A stretch of DNA of 45,796 nucleotides from Syntrophales bacterium (GTDB lineage: Bacteria > Desulfobacterota > Syntrophia > Syntrophales > JADFWA01), in the NCBI GenBank assembly GCA_030655775.1, contig JAUSPI010000022.1:1-45796 (forward strand), written 5' to 3'. This document shows positions 1 to 7,382 of this stretch, piece after piece. A program made the translations under genes and the position numbers. The stretch's first letter is position 1; each line of letters begins with the position of its first letter. Under the pieces are notes generated by a model that worked only from the letters and a program-made list of their open reading frames with translations, was not told the origin of the DNA and searched no databases.

Positions 1-4
1 CCGG

Positions 5-765
5 GTTTCAATCCTTGTTTTAATGGAATCTCCTCTTCAATCATATTAATTCCCCGCTGACCTGTAGCGTTATCTGTGTTTCAATCCTTGTTTTAATGGA
101 ATCTCCTCTTCAATATATGACTTGCTGAATGTTAGTGATATATGTTTGAGTTTCAATCCTTGTTTTAATGGAATCTCCTCTTCAATTGTCTCCTTGTGTT
201 ATAAGGTTAGATACTCGGTTAGTTTCAATCCTTGTTTTAATGGAATCTCCTCTTCAATGCCTATACGTGGTATAGTTTTAGGGAGTTTTTCATGGTTTCA
301 ATCCTTGTTTTAATGGAATCTCCTCTTCAATCCGCTAACACTTGATTACGATCTAAGTCATCTGTTGTTTCAATCCTTGTTTTAATGGAATCTCCTCTTC
401 AATTTACCCGTGTTTCGTAAGCTACGAGGGATATTTTTGTTTCAATCCTTGTTTTAATGGAATCTCCTCTTCAATGCTGGCGATCAAAGACCTTTATTAA
501 GATCATAAAGGGTTTCAATCCTTGTTTTAATGGAATCTCCTCTTCAATGCCTGAACTTCGGCTTCTGTTACGCCTTCACTCTTGTTTCAATCCTTGTTTT
601 AATGGAATCTCCTCTTCAATCATAATTCAAAGTTCATATCCATTCATACAATTATAGTTTCAATCCTTGTTTTAATGGAATCTCCTCTTCAATCCGGCCG
701 GAAGCACTTTACCCAGCACGGTTTCCACGTTTCAATCCTTGTTTTAATGGAATCTCCTCTTCAAT
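5..765 (-). CRISPR. CRISPR array, 11 repeats and 10 spacers, type I-B associated
   Basis: Eleven 37-bp repeats, identical by eye, start at 5, 78, 150, 222, 295, 367, 439, 512, 584, 657 and 729, separated by spacers of 35-36 bp. On the plus strand the repeat begins GTTTCAATCCTTG and ends CTCTTCAAT. Read on the minus strand it ends ATTGAAAC, the usual 5'-handle sequence of type I and III crRNAs. The array is therefore transcribed on the minus strand, like the cas genes, with its leader on the right. No degenerate terminal repeat is present, and the first repeat lies at the window edge, so the distal end is probably outside. Spacers show no obvious match elsewhere in the window. Two short open frames over the array are artefacts of the repeat. 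Confidence 0.99.
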
Positions 766-918
766 AGTGGATTCCCTGAATCATCATTGAAAAGAAGCAG
801 TTGTAGATTTTTTCATAAACACTTATCCAGACATTCATCACTCTTACACACCTTAAAATCCCCATTTTTCCACCCACCAAAGTACAGTTAAACCCCATGT
901 ATCCTTCTGTTTTTCGCG
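766..918 (-). promoter_or_regulatory. CRISPR leader region
   Basis: This 153-bp AT-rich gap lies between the stop of cas4 and the leader-proximal repeat, on the side expected for the leader given the repeat orientation. It contains no open frame. A promoter for the array could lie here, but no clear -35/-10 pair can be assigned by eye, and read-through from cas4 is also possible. Confidence 0.6.
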
Positions 919-1563
919 CTAAATCACCTTTTCACAAATATTTCCGTAACAGCAATCGCCGCACCGTGCCTTATAGCTCGTCGGTTTTGGGTAAATACCT
1001 CTCTGGATTACACTACGAAGATCACTAATTATAGCATCCAGCTCGCTATACATCTTTTCCGTAATAGTTACCTCGATCAATTTGTTCCGGCTTCGCGTAT
1101 ATATAATGAACCCCTTGTTTACAGGCACGTCGTAATATTCCCGGATTAACCGACCATAAAACGTCAACTGATATTTATGATTCCTGAAGGTTCGAGCTTT
1201 GTATTCAGCATATTTGTAATCAAGAGGTGCTGCAGTTCCATCATCAAGAAACAGAATTTCATCGACAATACCCCTGATACCTCGATCAGATGACAGGTAA
1301 ACCGAACGTTTCCGGTCAGCACACCCTATTTTCTTTCTCAAGTAATCCAGATTTATCTTCTGTTTATCCTCATGAATAGACCGCCCCTTTTGAACCTTGA
1401 AACGTTTTTCCTCATGTTGTGGAATGTCGAGATAATTTTCAAAATAAATAAATCTTGGACAAAAGAGATATTCAAGGATGTCAGACGCGGTTATCGAAGA
1501 CTCAATCCCACTATTGCCAATGTCCGCAATATCCATATTTTCTATAGGTCCATTGTTAGCCAT
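919..1563 (-). CDS. cas4: Cas4, RecB-like exonuclease with iron-sulfur cluster
   Basis: The 214-residue protein has the Cas4 layout: Cys35 in FCPR, His64 in GRSIHE, Asp101 in GIVDEI, Asp115 and Lys117 in PLDYKYAE, Gln132 in YQLTFYG, and a C-terminal cluster CGDCCYGNIC (Cys201, 204, 205, 210). These are the RecB-fold nuclease residues and four-cysteine Fe-S ligands of the family. In type I systems Cas4 trims prespacers and selects PAM and orientation together with Cas1 and Cas2. The gene begins 6 bp after the upstream TPR gene and is the last gene before the array, whereas cas1 and cas2 lie about 10 kb away at the other end of the locus. The first 20 residues before the conserved core are poorly conserved in character, so a slightly later start is possible. 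Confidence 0.95.
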   Translation of the reverse strand: MANNGPIENMDIADIGNSGIESSITASDILEYLFCPRFIYFENYLDIPQHEEKRFKVQKGRSIHEDKQKINLDYLRKKIGCADRKRSVYLSSDRGIRGIVDEILFLDDGTAAPLDYKYAEYKARTFRNHKYQLTFYGRLIREYYDVPVNKGFIIYTRSRNKLIEVTITEKMYSELDAIISDLRSVIQRGIYPKPTSYKARCGDCCYGNICEKVI

Positions 1564-1569
1564 GTAAGC

Positions 1570-2652
1570 TTATCCTTTGTGTTGATTCCTGCTTTCAATG
1601 TACTTCATATATCTGGAAAATAATGAGGAATTCATATCCTTCATCTGCCTGCGAACATCTATGAAATCGATCCCTTTGATAAGTTTCATAAAAGTCTCAT
1701 TATCACAAAGAATGATGGCCCTGATAAATAATTTCGGTTCAAGATCAGGTGTCGGTTCTTTTAAATACGCCTTTCGCAAAGCCATATATTCACCCACAAA
1801 CTTTTTGAGTTCCTCGTTTAGTCTTATAGCTTTGGGCTTGAACAAACCCTGAATATAGGCATAACTTGGAAGCCATTCAGAAGCCAATGATTCATTCATG
1901 TCGAATGTTTCAATGAGTTGATCTCTCAATTTCAGGAGTTGCTTGTCCTTCACATGGCCCCAATCCATATCCGAGGGGCTATTCAAACATGCTTCCAGAT
2001 AACACTGCCTGGCAATGTCCGCTTGGCCTCGTAACATATAAGCATCTCCAAGATAACCATAAATCGTGGCATTTTCCGGTGTTGCGAGAATGCAGGACTG
2101 AAGGGATTTGATGGCCAAGTCATATTTGCCGGTCTGCATATAGACGTAGCCCATAGGAATATTGTCGGAAAGGTAGGGTGCATCGGCCAGATTGCATCGA
2201 TCAACAGATGCAAGCAACTTTTGGAAAAAGGAATTTTTGATTTCCGAAACGATATTGTCAGATTCAAAGCGGATAGATTTTACAAAGTCTTCAAAAGAAT
2301 TCCATAACCCGTACAAATAGGCAGGTTCATCCGGACACGCACCCGGTGCATTCGCAAAACCCTGGATTAAAAAATCGGTGATCTTGAGTTTATCATTAAT
2401 ATCGTCACCGTCTTTATATAAATCCTTATAACGCTGAAAAGCCTTTTTTGCCTCTTCGAGGTTGAGTTTTTTCAGTTCTAATGAGCCGCAATTTAACAGC
2501 ATATACTGATCCTCAAATAGCGGCAATTGTTCACCGACAGTACCCTGATTTGAATCCATCATAAACCCTCTGATATCCATTGCAGGCGTATATGCCTTAT
2601 TTCCCAATACAACAGTAGAAAAACCACCCCATATCTTGTTTAACCATTTCAT
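1570..2652 (-). CDS. TPR-repeat protein embedded in the cas locus, function unknown
   Basis: This 360-residue soluble protein is not a Cas family I recognise. Its middle (about residues 165-235) reads as tetratricopeptide repeats, for example GYVYMQTGKYDLAIKSLQ followed by YGYLGDAYMLRGQADIARQ, with typical alternating small and aromatic positions. The rest looks alpha-helical, with no signal peptide, membrane segment or nuclease motif. It ends 6 bp before cas4 and is very probably co-transcribed with it. A 10-bp inverted repeat overlaps its start codon, and no Shine-Dalgarno is visible. TPR proteins act as protein-interaction scaffolds; a link to adaptation through Cas4 is inference from position only. 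It may instead be an unrelated passenger, since the adjacent segment holds cas6 debris and a toxin-antitoxin pair. Confidence 0.8.
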   Translation of the reverse strand: MKWLNKIWGGFSTVVLGNKAYTPAMDIRGFMMDSNQGTVGEQLPLFEDQYMLLNCGSLELKKLNLEEAKKAFQRYKDLYKDGDDINDKLKITDFLIQGFANAPGACPDEPAYLYGLWNSFEDFVKSIRFESDNIVSEIKNSFFQKLLASVDRCNLADAPYLSDNIPMGYVYMQTGKYDLAIKSLQSCILATPENATIYGYLGDAYMLRGQADIARQCYLEACLNSPSDMDWGHVKDKQLLKLRDQLIETFDMNESLASEWLPSYAYIQGLFKPKAIRLNEELKKFVGEYMALRKAYLKEPTPDLEPKLFIRAIILCDNETFMKLIKGIDFIDVRRQMKDMNSSLFSRYMKYIESRNQHKG

Positions 2653-2680
2653 CGGTTATTATCATGTATTAATAACCGAT
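2651..2680 (-). promoter_or_regulatory. Inverted repeat overlapping the start codon of the TPR gene
   Basis: ATCGGTTATT (2651-2660) and AATAACCGAT (2671-2680) are perfect 10-bp inverted repeats around a 10-nt loop. The arm at 2651 includes two bases of the TPR start codon. In mRNA this would form a hairpin over the initiation region; as DNA it could be an operator. Only the symmetry is seen; the role is inference. Confidence 0.6.
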
Positions 2681-2689
2681 ATGCCTGTT

Positions 2690-2772
2690 TTAAGTCGGTT
2701 CAATCTGGTTCTTAACAACCGTCCCGAATCCCCGTGATACTGATTTGCCGATACCCCAGTGATCGAGGATTT
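2690..2772 (-). pseudogene. Cas6 C-terminal remnant, copy A
   Basis: In one minus-strand frame this segment reads DHWGIGKSVSRGFGTVV and then stops at 2690. That matches the glycine-rich end of the intact Cas6 at 9.1 kb (FWGIGKSSARGYGTVIRG). Upstream the frame closes almost at once, so only about 25 codons survive. It aligns over 64 bp, about 83% identical by eye, with a second remnant at 3416-3479. Both remnants read SVSRGFGT, so they derive from a Cas6 different from the resident one. The two flank the HicBA pair. Confidence 0.75.
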
Positions 2773-2801
2773 AAGTCTCCAGCGGCTTCTTCATTATGGG
2801 T

Positions 2802-3032
2802 TTATACCTCTTTCAGAAGTTCAAAATACTCCTCCCTTGTCATCCCCACCGTCCGCATATTGTTCTTGATAATATCAATATCTATTTCATCATATTCCGG
2901 GATAACAATTGCTCTCTTGGCGCCGGAAAAAGCCAATATGTGATGAGAACCTGCTTTTCTCTTATATTCGCACCCATACAACTGAAATATTTTCAATAGC
3001 GTTTTGTAATCTGTTGGTAAAAGTCTTGTCAT
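2802..3032 (-). CDS. hicA: HicA family mRNA interferase toxin
   Basis: The 76-residue protein beginning MTRLLPTDYK has the HicA double-stranded-RNA-binding-like fold signature: a start resembling the family's KxLLKxLxxxG motif, then KAGSHHILAF, where His30 is the expected catalytic residue, and a C-terminal helix typical of the family. HicA cleaves mRNA and is neutralised by HicB. The ATG at 3032 lies 2 bp after the antitoxin stop. A longer in-frame start at 3119 would overlap HicB by 85 bp and is rejected. The order is antitoxin first, the reverse of the classical hicAB order but common in this family. The pair sits between two Cas6 remnants inside the cas locus. Confidence 0.9.
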   Translation of the reverse strand: MTRLLPTDYKTLLKIFQLYGCEYKRKAGSHHILAFSGAKRAIVIPEYDEIDIDIIKNNMRTVGMTREEYFELLKEV

Positions 3033-3034
3033 TT

Positions 3035-3307
3035 TTAGGCCACCATAACTACCGATTTTTCGAATCCCACAATTTCTTTCTGCGGAATTATGGTATCGCC
3101 GCTTACAATGAACCCACATTCGGCAAGGTAATCTTCAAGCGTGTCCATTTTCGTCATCTCTTCAAATTGTATTTTAATTACCTCTAAGAGATTTTTCTTG
3201 GCTTCCTCAAAGGTTTGTCCCTGAGAAATGAAATCCAATTCTGGTGCACTGGCCAAGTACAAGTTGCCCTTTTGCCATATTTCGATAGTCACATTTAATT
3301 TTCTCAT
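3035..3307 (-). CDS. hicB: HicB family antitoxin
   Basis: The 90-residue protein MRKLNVTIEIWQKGNLYLAS has the partial RNase-H fold of HicB antitoxins, with PELDFISQGQTFEEAKKNLLEVI as the characteristic segment, and a short tail without an obvious ribbon-helix-helix domain. It should bind and inhibit the HicA encoded 2 bp downstream. The start has a strong Shine-Dalgarno (AAAGGAGATACGGATG, 7-nt spacing) and a clear sigma-70-type promoter upstream, so the pair is transcribed independently of cas3. Confidence 0.92.
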   Translation of the reverse strand: MRKLNVTIEIWQKGNLYLASAPELDFISQGQTFEEAKKNLLEVIKIQFEEMTKMDTLEDYLAECGFIVSGDTIIPQKEIVGFEKSVVMVA

Positions 3308-3336
3308 TCCGTATCTCCTTTAATTGCGTTCGCTAA

Positions 3337-3364
3337 ATATTAGAATACCTTACTTAGAAGTCAA
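3337..3364 (-). promoter_or_regulatory. Sigma-70-like promoter for hicBA
   Basis: On the minus strand TTGACT (3359-3364) and TAATAT (3337-3342) are separated by 16 bp, with the hicB ATG about 30 bp further on. GTTAGAT occurs twice just upstream and may form part of an autoregulatory operator. Confidence 0.65.
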
Positions 3365-3411
3365 CTTATAAGATCTAACCATTTTATCGATTGTTTTAAT
3401 CTAACACCAAA

Positions 3412-3520
3412 TCATTTCTTGATAATCGTTCCGAACCCCCGTGACACCGACTTGCCGATACCCCAGTAATCGGGGATTTCAAAATTGACGGAAAAAGTGC
3501 CGAGGAAGCCGAGCATGGGG
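3412..3520 (-). pseudogene. Cas6 C-terminal remnant, copy B
   Basis: Directly downstream of cas3, and in frame with it after the TAA stop, this stretch encodes GFLGTFSVNFEIPDYWGIGK followed by SVSRGFGTIIKK and a TGA at 3412. It is clearly homologous to the end of intact Cas6 (AFTGEFKVNFNIPDFWGIGK). No start or N-terminal half is present, so it is the 3' scrap of a second cas6 gene. It pairs with the shorter remnant at 2690-2772, on the other side of HicBA. Confidence 0.8.
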
Positions 3521-3543
3521 GTGCCTTCACAGAAAATTCCATA

Positions 3544-5787
3544 TTAAAAAATCAATAATGAATCTCCGTTTGATTTGAAGACTCCACCAATTTTATCATT
3601 GTAGTCCATTTCACAGAACAAAATCCCTCTTTCTTCAATTTTATGTTTCATGGCGTACCACAGCGGGATCTTTACCTCATACCTTCGCCTTCCCTGCGGT
3701 TTTAATTTTAAAACGTCTTCTTTAAACAGTATTGGAATTACAGAAATAGTTTCATATTTCTGAAGTCTGGTTATTTCCTGATCATCCTCTCCCAGTCGAC
3801 TGTCAAGTATTGCCATTCGGCTCCTCTGACTAAGCTGGTATTGCGTCAGTGCATTGTTATAATGCTCTGTTTCTTCAATTTGGAAGTCTTTGTAAACTTG
3901 ATCGACCACTTGAATTAAATCCTGTTCAGACATGTTATCAGGTGCGTGATTAAATGCGTCAAAAGAACGCTCAAGAATATCTGGATCATTAATAGGACTA
4001 TATATCTTTTCACTCTTTTCCGATGCCCGAAAAATAAAGACACGACTGTTTCTTTCTGGATCACGATAGCGATTTATTCTTCCCGCCCTTTGAGCAATTG
4101 CATCAGGAGGAGCACATTCTGTAAAGAGCAAATCAAAATCAATATCGAGTGAAACTTCCACCACTTGGGTAGCTATGACAAATTGAGCATCTTCAATTTC
4201 CTTTTCTTTCTTTTTTCGATCTCGGAAAATGAAGCGGGAATGATAGCAGATTGGAGAAAAATCAGAGAATCGTTCTGCCAACTCTTGACAGAGCTGGACA
4301 GTGTTAACCACAATCAATACTCTTCGTTTTTTCTTGACCGCTTCTTTAATCTCTTCGGTCGCTTCCTCAATCTGGCGATCTTCCAAATGATAAGTGCTTC
4401 TTTTAGCATTTAACAGGGTATTTTCCCTTATCACCTCCGCACCTTTCAACTCTGATCGCAAAAGGTTAACAAGTGTAGCAGGTAATGTTGCGCTCATAAG
4501 CAAAAATCGAGTTCCCAAACTTGCAAAATGACGAATACAGGAAATAAGCAAACCTAAAGTCCAGCCGTCATAAGAATGAACCTCATCTATTATTATTACC
4601 GCATTGGCAGCGTTAATTTCCTTGAGAACCCATCGTCCGGTATTGAAACCAGCGGTTAAGAGCTGGTCAACTGTTCCCACCGTAACAGGGCTTATAAATG
4701 TTTGAGCAAAAAGAACATTACGGCGGTTCTCCCATAGGTCAGCTTCCTCTTCACCTCTTTTATCTTCTAAAAACAGGCTTGCTGTAGAGTGCGTTAGTCC
4801 AACATTTTCTTGGCCAAAAAACTGGCAGAGTCGATTCCAGATATTGTTGGCTGTGACCATAGTGGGCAAAAGGTATATAATTTTAGCACCACCCATTTCA
4901 TTAGAATTTTTGAGTGCCCAAAGTAGAGAAGCCTCCGTTTTTCCACTTCCAGTTGGTGCGATAGCAATAAGGTGCCCCGAATGTGAACTCATCTGTTCTT
5001 GAAATGGCCTCAACCCATCGAACGATATGCCTTTCCCCCGACAATGTTCGGCTAAGTCTTTAATAAGCGCGTCCGCAGATTTTGTAATTGAATACTTAAC
5101 ACTTGCCCCTCCAGACCCATGCCAATCAGCGTAATGAAGGATGCCCTTTGTCAAAAAATAGAGGGTCCGAATCCTCTCGGGATCTTCCCTATATAATAAC
5201 TTTCCAAAACGGCCATCCCAGCCTATAAGTCCTGCCAGTAAAGAATATGGATTCCGCTTCTCAATCCTATCTGGTAACATCGGCAAGGACCAACCTTCTT
5301 GTAAAAATGCTTCTCTTGCAAAGTTATAAGCTTCGTTTAATCCACCAGCCACAAAATCTGGAAGAGCAGCACTCCCCTCTCTGTCAAATGATGTGAGATC
5401 CGCATTAAGATGCTTGTGGTGCCCAACAACAGCAAGCGCTTCAATGGGAACTTGTGACAAATTTGATAATTGGTTGAACTCCTTCCATGCAGCAACAGCA
5501 AAGGGAAAAGATGCCAATTCATGCCGATAATTCTTCTTCCAGTCTAACTTTTTATCAGTCCGAACAGCATTCATCATATTCTGAAAGGTCTTTGTCATCT
5601 TGCCAATATCATGAAAAACAACAGTTAAAAGTGTGCCCTGCAAAAAGCGCTCTACAGAGAAATTGTATTTTTTAGCCAATCTTTCAATTAGATGGTGTTT
5701 TGCCGTGATTGTCTCTTTCCAGGCAGCATACACCGCCTCAAGATGTTGACGATAGGTTTGATCATGTTTGGCATAGAATACAGTCAT
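3544..5787 (-). CDS. cas3: Cas3, HD nuclease fused to superfamily 2 helicase
   Basis: The 747-residue protein has an N-terminal HD nuclease domain (HD at 59-60 in VVFHDIGKM, a second His pair at 123-124 in GHHKH) and a helicase with Walker A APTGSGKT (277-284), DEVH at 401-404, SATLP, and QRAGRINR. Cas3 is recruited to Cascade-bound DNA, unwinds it 3' to 5' and degrades it. Its ATG overlaps the cas5 stop by 4 bp (ATGA), so the two are translationally coupled in the interference operon. All core motifs are intact. After the stop the frame continues in a Cas6-like remnant, so read-through would append a Cas6 glycine loop; there is no evidence that this happens. Confidence 0.97.
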   Translation of the reverse strand: MTVFYAKHDQTYRQHLEAVYAAWKETITAKHHLIERLAKKYNFSVERFLQGTLLTVVFHDIGKMTKTFQNMMNAVRTDKKLDWKKNYRHELASFPFAVAAWKEFNQLSNLSQVPIEALAVVGHHKHLNADLTSFDREGSAALPDFVAGGLNEAYNFAREAFLQEGWSLPMLPDRIEKRNPYSLLAGLIGWDGRFGKLLYREDPERIRTLYFLTKGILHYADWHGSGGASVKYSITKSADALIKDLAEHCRGKGISFDGLRPFQEQMSSHSGHLIAIAPTGSGKTEASLLWALKNSNEMGGAKIIYLLPTMVTANNIWNRLCQFFGQENVGLTHSTASLFLEDKRGEEEADLWENRRNVLFAQTFISPVTVGTVDQLLTAGFNTGRWVLKEINAANAVIIIDEVHSYDGWTLGLLISCIRHFASLGTRFLLMSATLPATLVNLLRSELKGAEVIRENTLLNAKRSTYHLEDRQIEEATEEIKEAVKKKRRVLIVVNTVQLCQELAERFSDFSPICYHSRFIFRDRKKKEKEIEDAQFVIATQVVEVSLDIDFDLLFTECAPPDAIAQRAGRINRYRDPERNSRVFIFRASEKSEKIYSPINDPDILERSFDAFNHAPDNMSEQDLIQVVDQVYKDFQIEETEHYNNALTQYQLSQRSRMAILDSRLGEDDQEITRLQKYETISVIPILFKEDVLKLKPQGRRRYEVKIPLWYAMKHKIEERGILFCEMDYNDKIGGVFKSNGDSLLIF

Positions 5788-6491
5788 ATTAGAACAATAG
5801 CCTCTTCTTCAATTTGAAAGCCTGGTATCGGATCTCTTAATCGTATCGGGGAACCTACAAAGGTAAAAGACTTTCTCTCACTTACGCGACGCTCTGAACC
5901 ATTAAAGTTGAAAGCTGTCGGAAGAAGATAGACCTGTGGCGCTCTGATAGTTTCTGTAATCGGCACCTTTTCCAGGTCAATTGCCGAATCAAAATTTGCC
6001 GAATAGTCACCAGCTAATACTGTGTTTTTGAATTCCAATAGAGGGACTTCATCAGTATTTTTTACTTCACCTACCTGCTGTATTTTTAGGAGATCGTCAC
6101 TATTCCCGGCACTTAAAGCGTAACATGGGGACAAAAAACTCTCCCTTACATGCCTCACAACATCATCCCTTTGTGAACCAACATACAACGACATTTCGAA
6201 GTTTGTTAAGTACTCTCTTACGAGCACATCCGATATTACCTCACTTGCCTTAATTTTATGGTACTTCCAGAGATCTTTGAACTCCCCCTGATTAGTACCG
6301 ATTATACCAAGCAACAATTCATTATCCTCTCTGAATTTCATCGCATCTTCAAAACGCAGTCCAACAGCAGCACCCACCAAGCCGATCAAGGTGGTTATTG
6401 GTGGTAGGGGAAGTGTCTGCTGGAACGTATGAGATTCAGGTATACGAAACGAAGCGGTAACAGCAAAAGCCTTCAATTTAAAAAGATACAT
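5784..6491 (-). CDS. cas5: Cas5, Cascade subunit (Cas5t type)
   Basis: The 235-residue RAMP protein starts MYLFKLKAFAVTASFRIPES and continues with PLPPITTLIGLVGAAVGL, the signature of the Cas5 N-terminal ferredoxin-like domain. In type I-B Cas5 caps the 5' handle of the crRNA and contacts the large subunit and the first Cas7. It starts 9 bp after cas7 and overlaps cas3 by 4 bp. Length is normal for the family. Confidence 0.95.
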   Translation of the reverse strand: MYLFKLKAFAVTASFRIPESHTFQQTLPLPPITTLIGLVGAAVGLRFEDAMKFREDNELLLGIIGTNQGEFKDLWKYHKIKASEVISDVLVREYLTNFEMSLYVGSQRDDVVRHVRESFLSPCYALSAGNSDDLLKIQQVGEVKNTDEVPLLEFKNTVLAGDYSANFDSAIDLEKVPITETIRAPQVYLLPTAFNFNGSERRVSERKSFTFVGSPIRLRDPIPGFQIEEEAIVLI

Positions 6492-6500
6492 AAGCTCACC

Positions 6501-7382
6501 TCAAGACTTGTAATGCTCATTTACCCATTTTTTCATTGTATTAAATGCTTCACCGATTGTAATCGTACTTTCTGGCAAAGCAGAAAACATATCTTTTCTC
6601 GCACCAAAGACCACTGCCTTGATTTCGTCCTTAAAATCTTTTAAAACTTCTTCCAATATGACGGCATTTACTCCACCATTTTCAGGAATCACTGATTCTA
6701 AAAAAATTGGGTTTTTTGTAGTAAGTATGGCTGCAGCAACAAATTTCGGGGAAATGTCTGCCAGAAAGCGTGTCTGCCTGCCGGATGACCACAAGTTTTT
6801 CATGGCATCAAGCAAGCTGTTAACCCGTTTGGATCTTTCCCGGGAGTTTAGTTCTTCTTTCTTATCCTTGAATCCATCACCACAGCCGACACGGTCAAGT
6901 TCAATAAGTACTGTGCCTCGATAAATACCGGAATGAATCTCCGTTTCAAAGATATTGGGATTACCCCCTGCTTTCACTCCCATATAGTTTGTGCCAAAAT
7001 CCAAATCCCCTTCATATTTGTTAAGCGAAACAAGCGGAGATACCCTGACAGGCGAGGTCCGTGTAGTGGCGGCTTGGCCTTTTACAGTTCCCATAAATCC
7101 GAACAAGTCATCATCTATATACTTGTCGGGTTTCTGTTCAGTTGTGGCAGCGCCCTTCGCAATTTTGGCTGCTTCACCTTCAGACAAAGTCCATCCAAGG
7201 TTTTTCAACTGGTCACGTAATGCCCTGCGAACCCATTGAGAAGAGCCATAGGGAAATTGTTCAGTTCCCCGACTCAATTTCTTGATACTGGAAATGTTTT
7301 CCGCCTCCTTATCGGAACCATTAAGACTGGCAAACGAAACAGGGGTAAGATATGTAATAGTCAAAGCCTTTGCATTTTTCAT
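6501..7382 (-). CDS. cas7: Cas7 backbone subunit, Cst2/DevR family
   Basis: The 293-residue protein begins MKNAKALTITYLTPVSFASL and contains the early Asn-Gly region, the FPYGSSQWVRRALRDQL helix and DDLFGFMGT, all characteristic of the Cst2/DevR branch of Cas7. Several copies polymerise along the crRNA spacer to form the Cascade backbone. The ATG overlaps the cas8 stop by 4 bp. The Cst2-type sequence is one reason to assign subtype I-B of the former Tneap kind rather than I-A or I-C. Confidence 0.95.
   Translation of the reverse strand: MKNAKALTITYLTPVSFASLNGSDKEAENISSIKKLSRGTEQFPYGSSQWVRRALRDQLKNLGWTLSEGEAAKIAKGAATTEQKPDKYIDDDLFGFMGTVKGQAATTRTSPVRVSPLVSLNKYEGDLDFGTNYMGVKAGGNPNIFETEIHSGIYRGTVLIELDRVGCGDGFKDKKEELNSRERSKRVNSLLDAMKNLWSSGRQTRFLADISPKFVAAAILTTKNPIFLESVIPENGGVNAVILEEVLKDFKDEIKAVVFGARKDMFSALPESTITIGEAFNTMKKWVNEHYKS

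Noticed and set aside
122-657. Two open frames of 63 and 66 codons across the array
   Set aside because: They are translations of the CRISPR repeat and show only its periodic peptide.
3035-3119. N-terminal extension of HicA to 3119
   Set aside because: It would overlap hicB by 85 bp; ATG 3032 starts just before the conserved fold.
3520-3544. Cas3-Cas6 fusion by stop-codon read-through
   Set aside because: The frame is continuous across TAA, but the appended sequence is only a Cas6 scrap and no read-through signal is visible.
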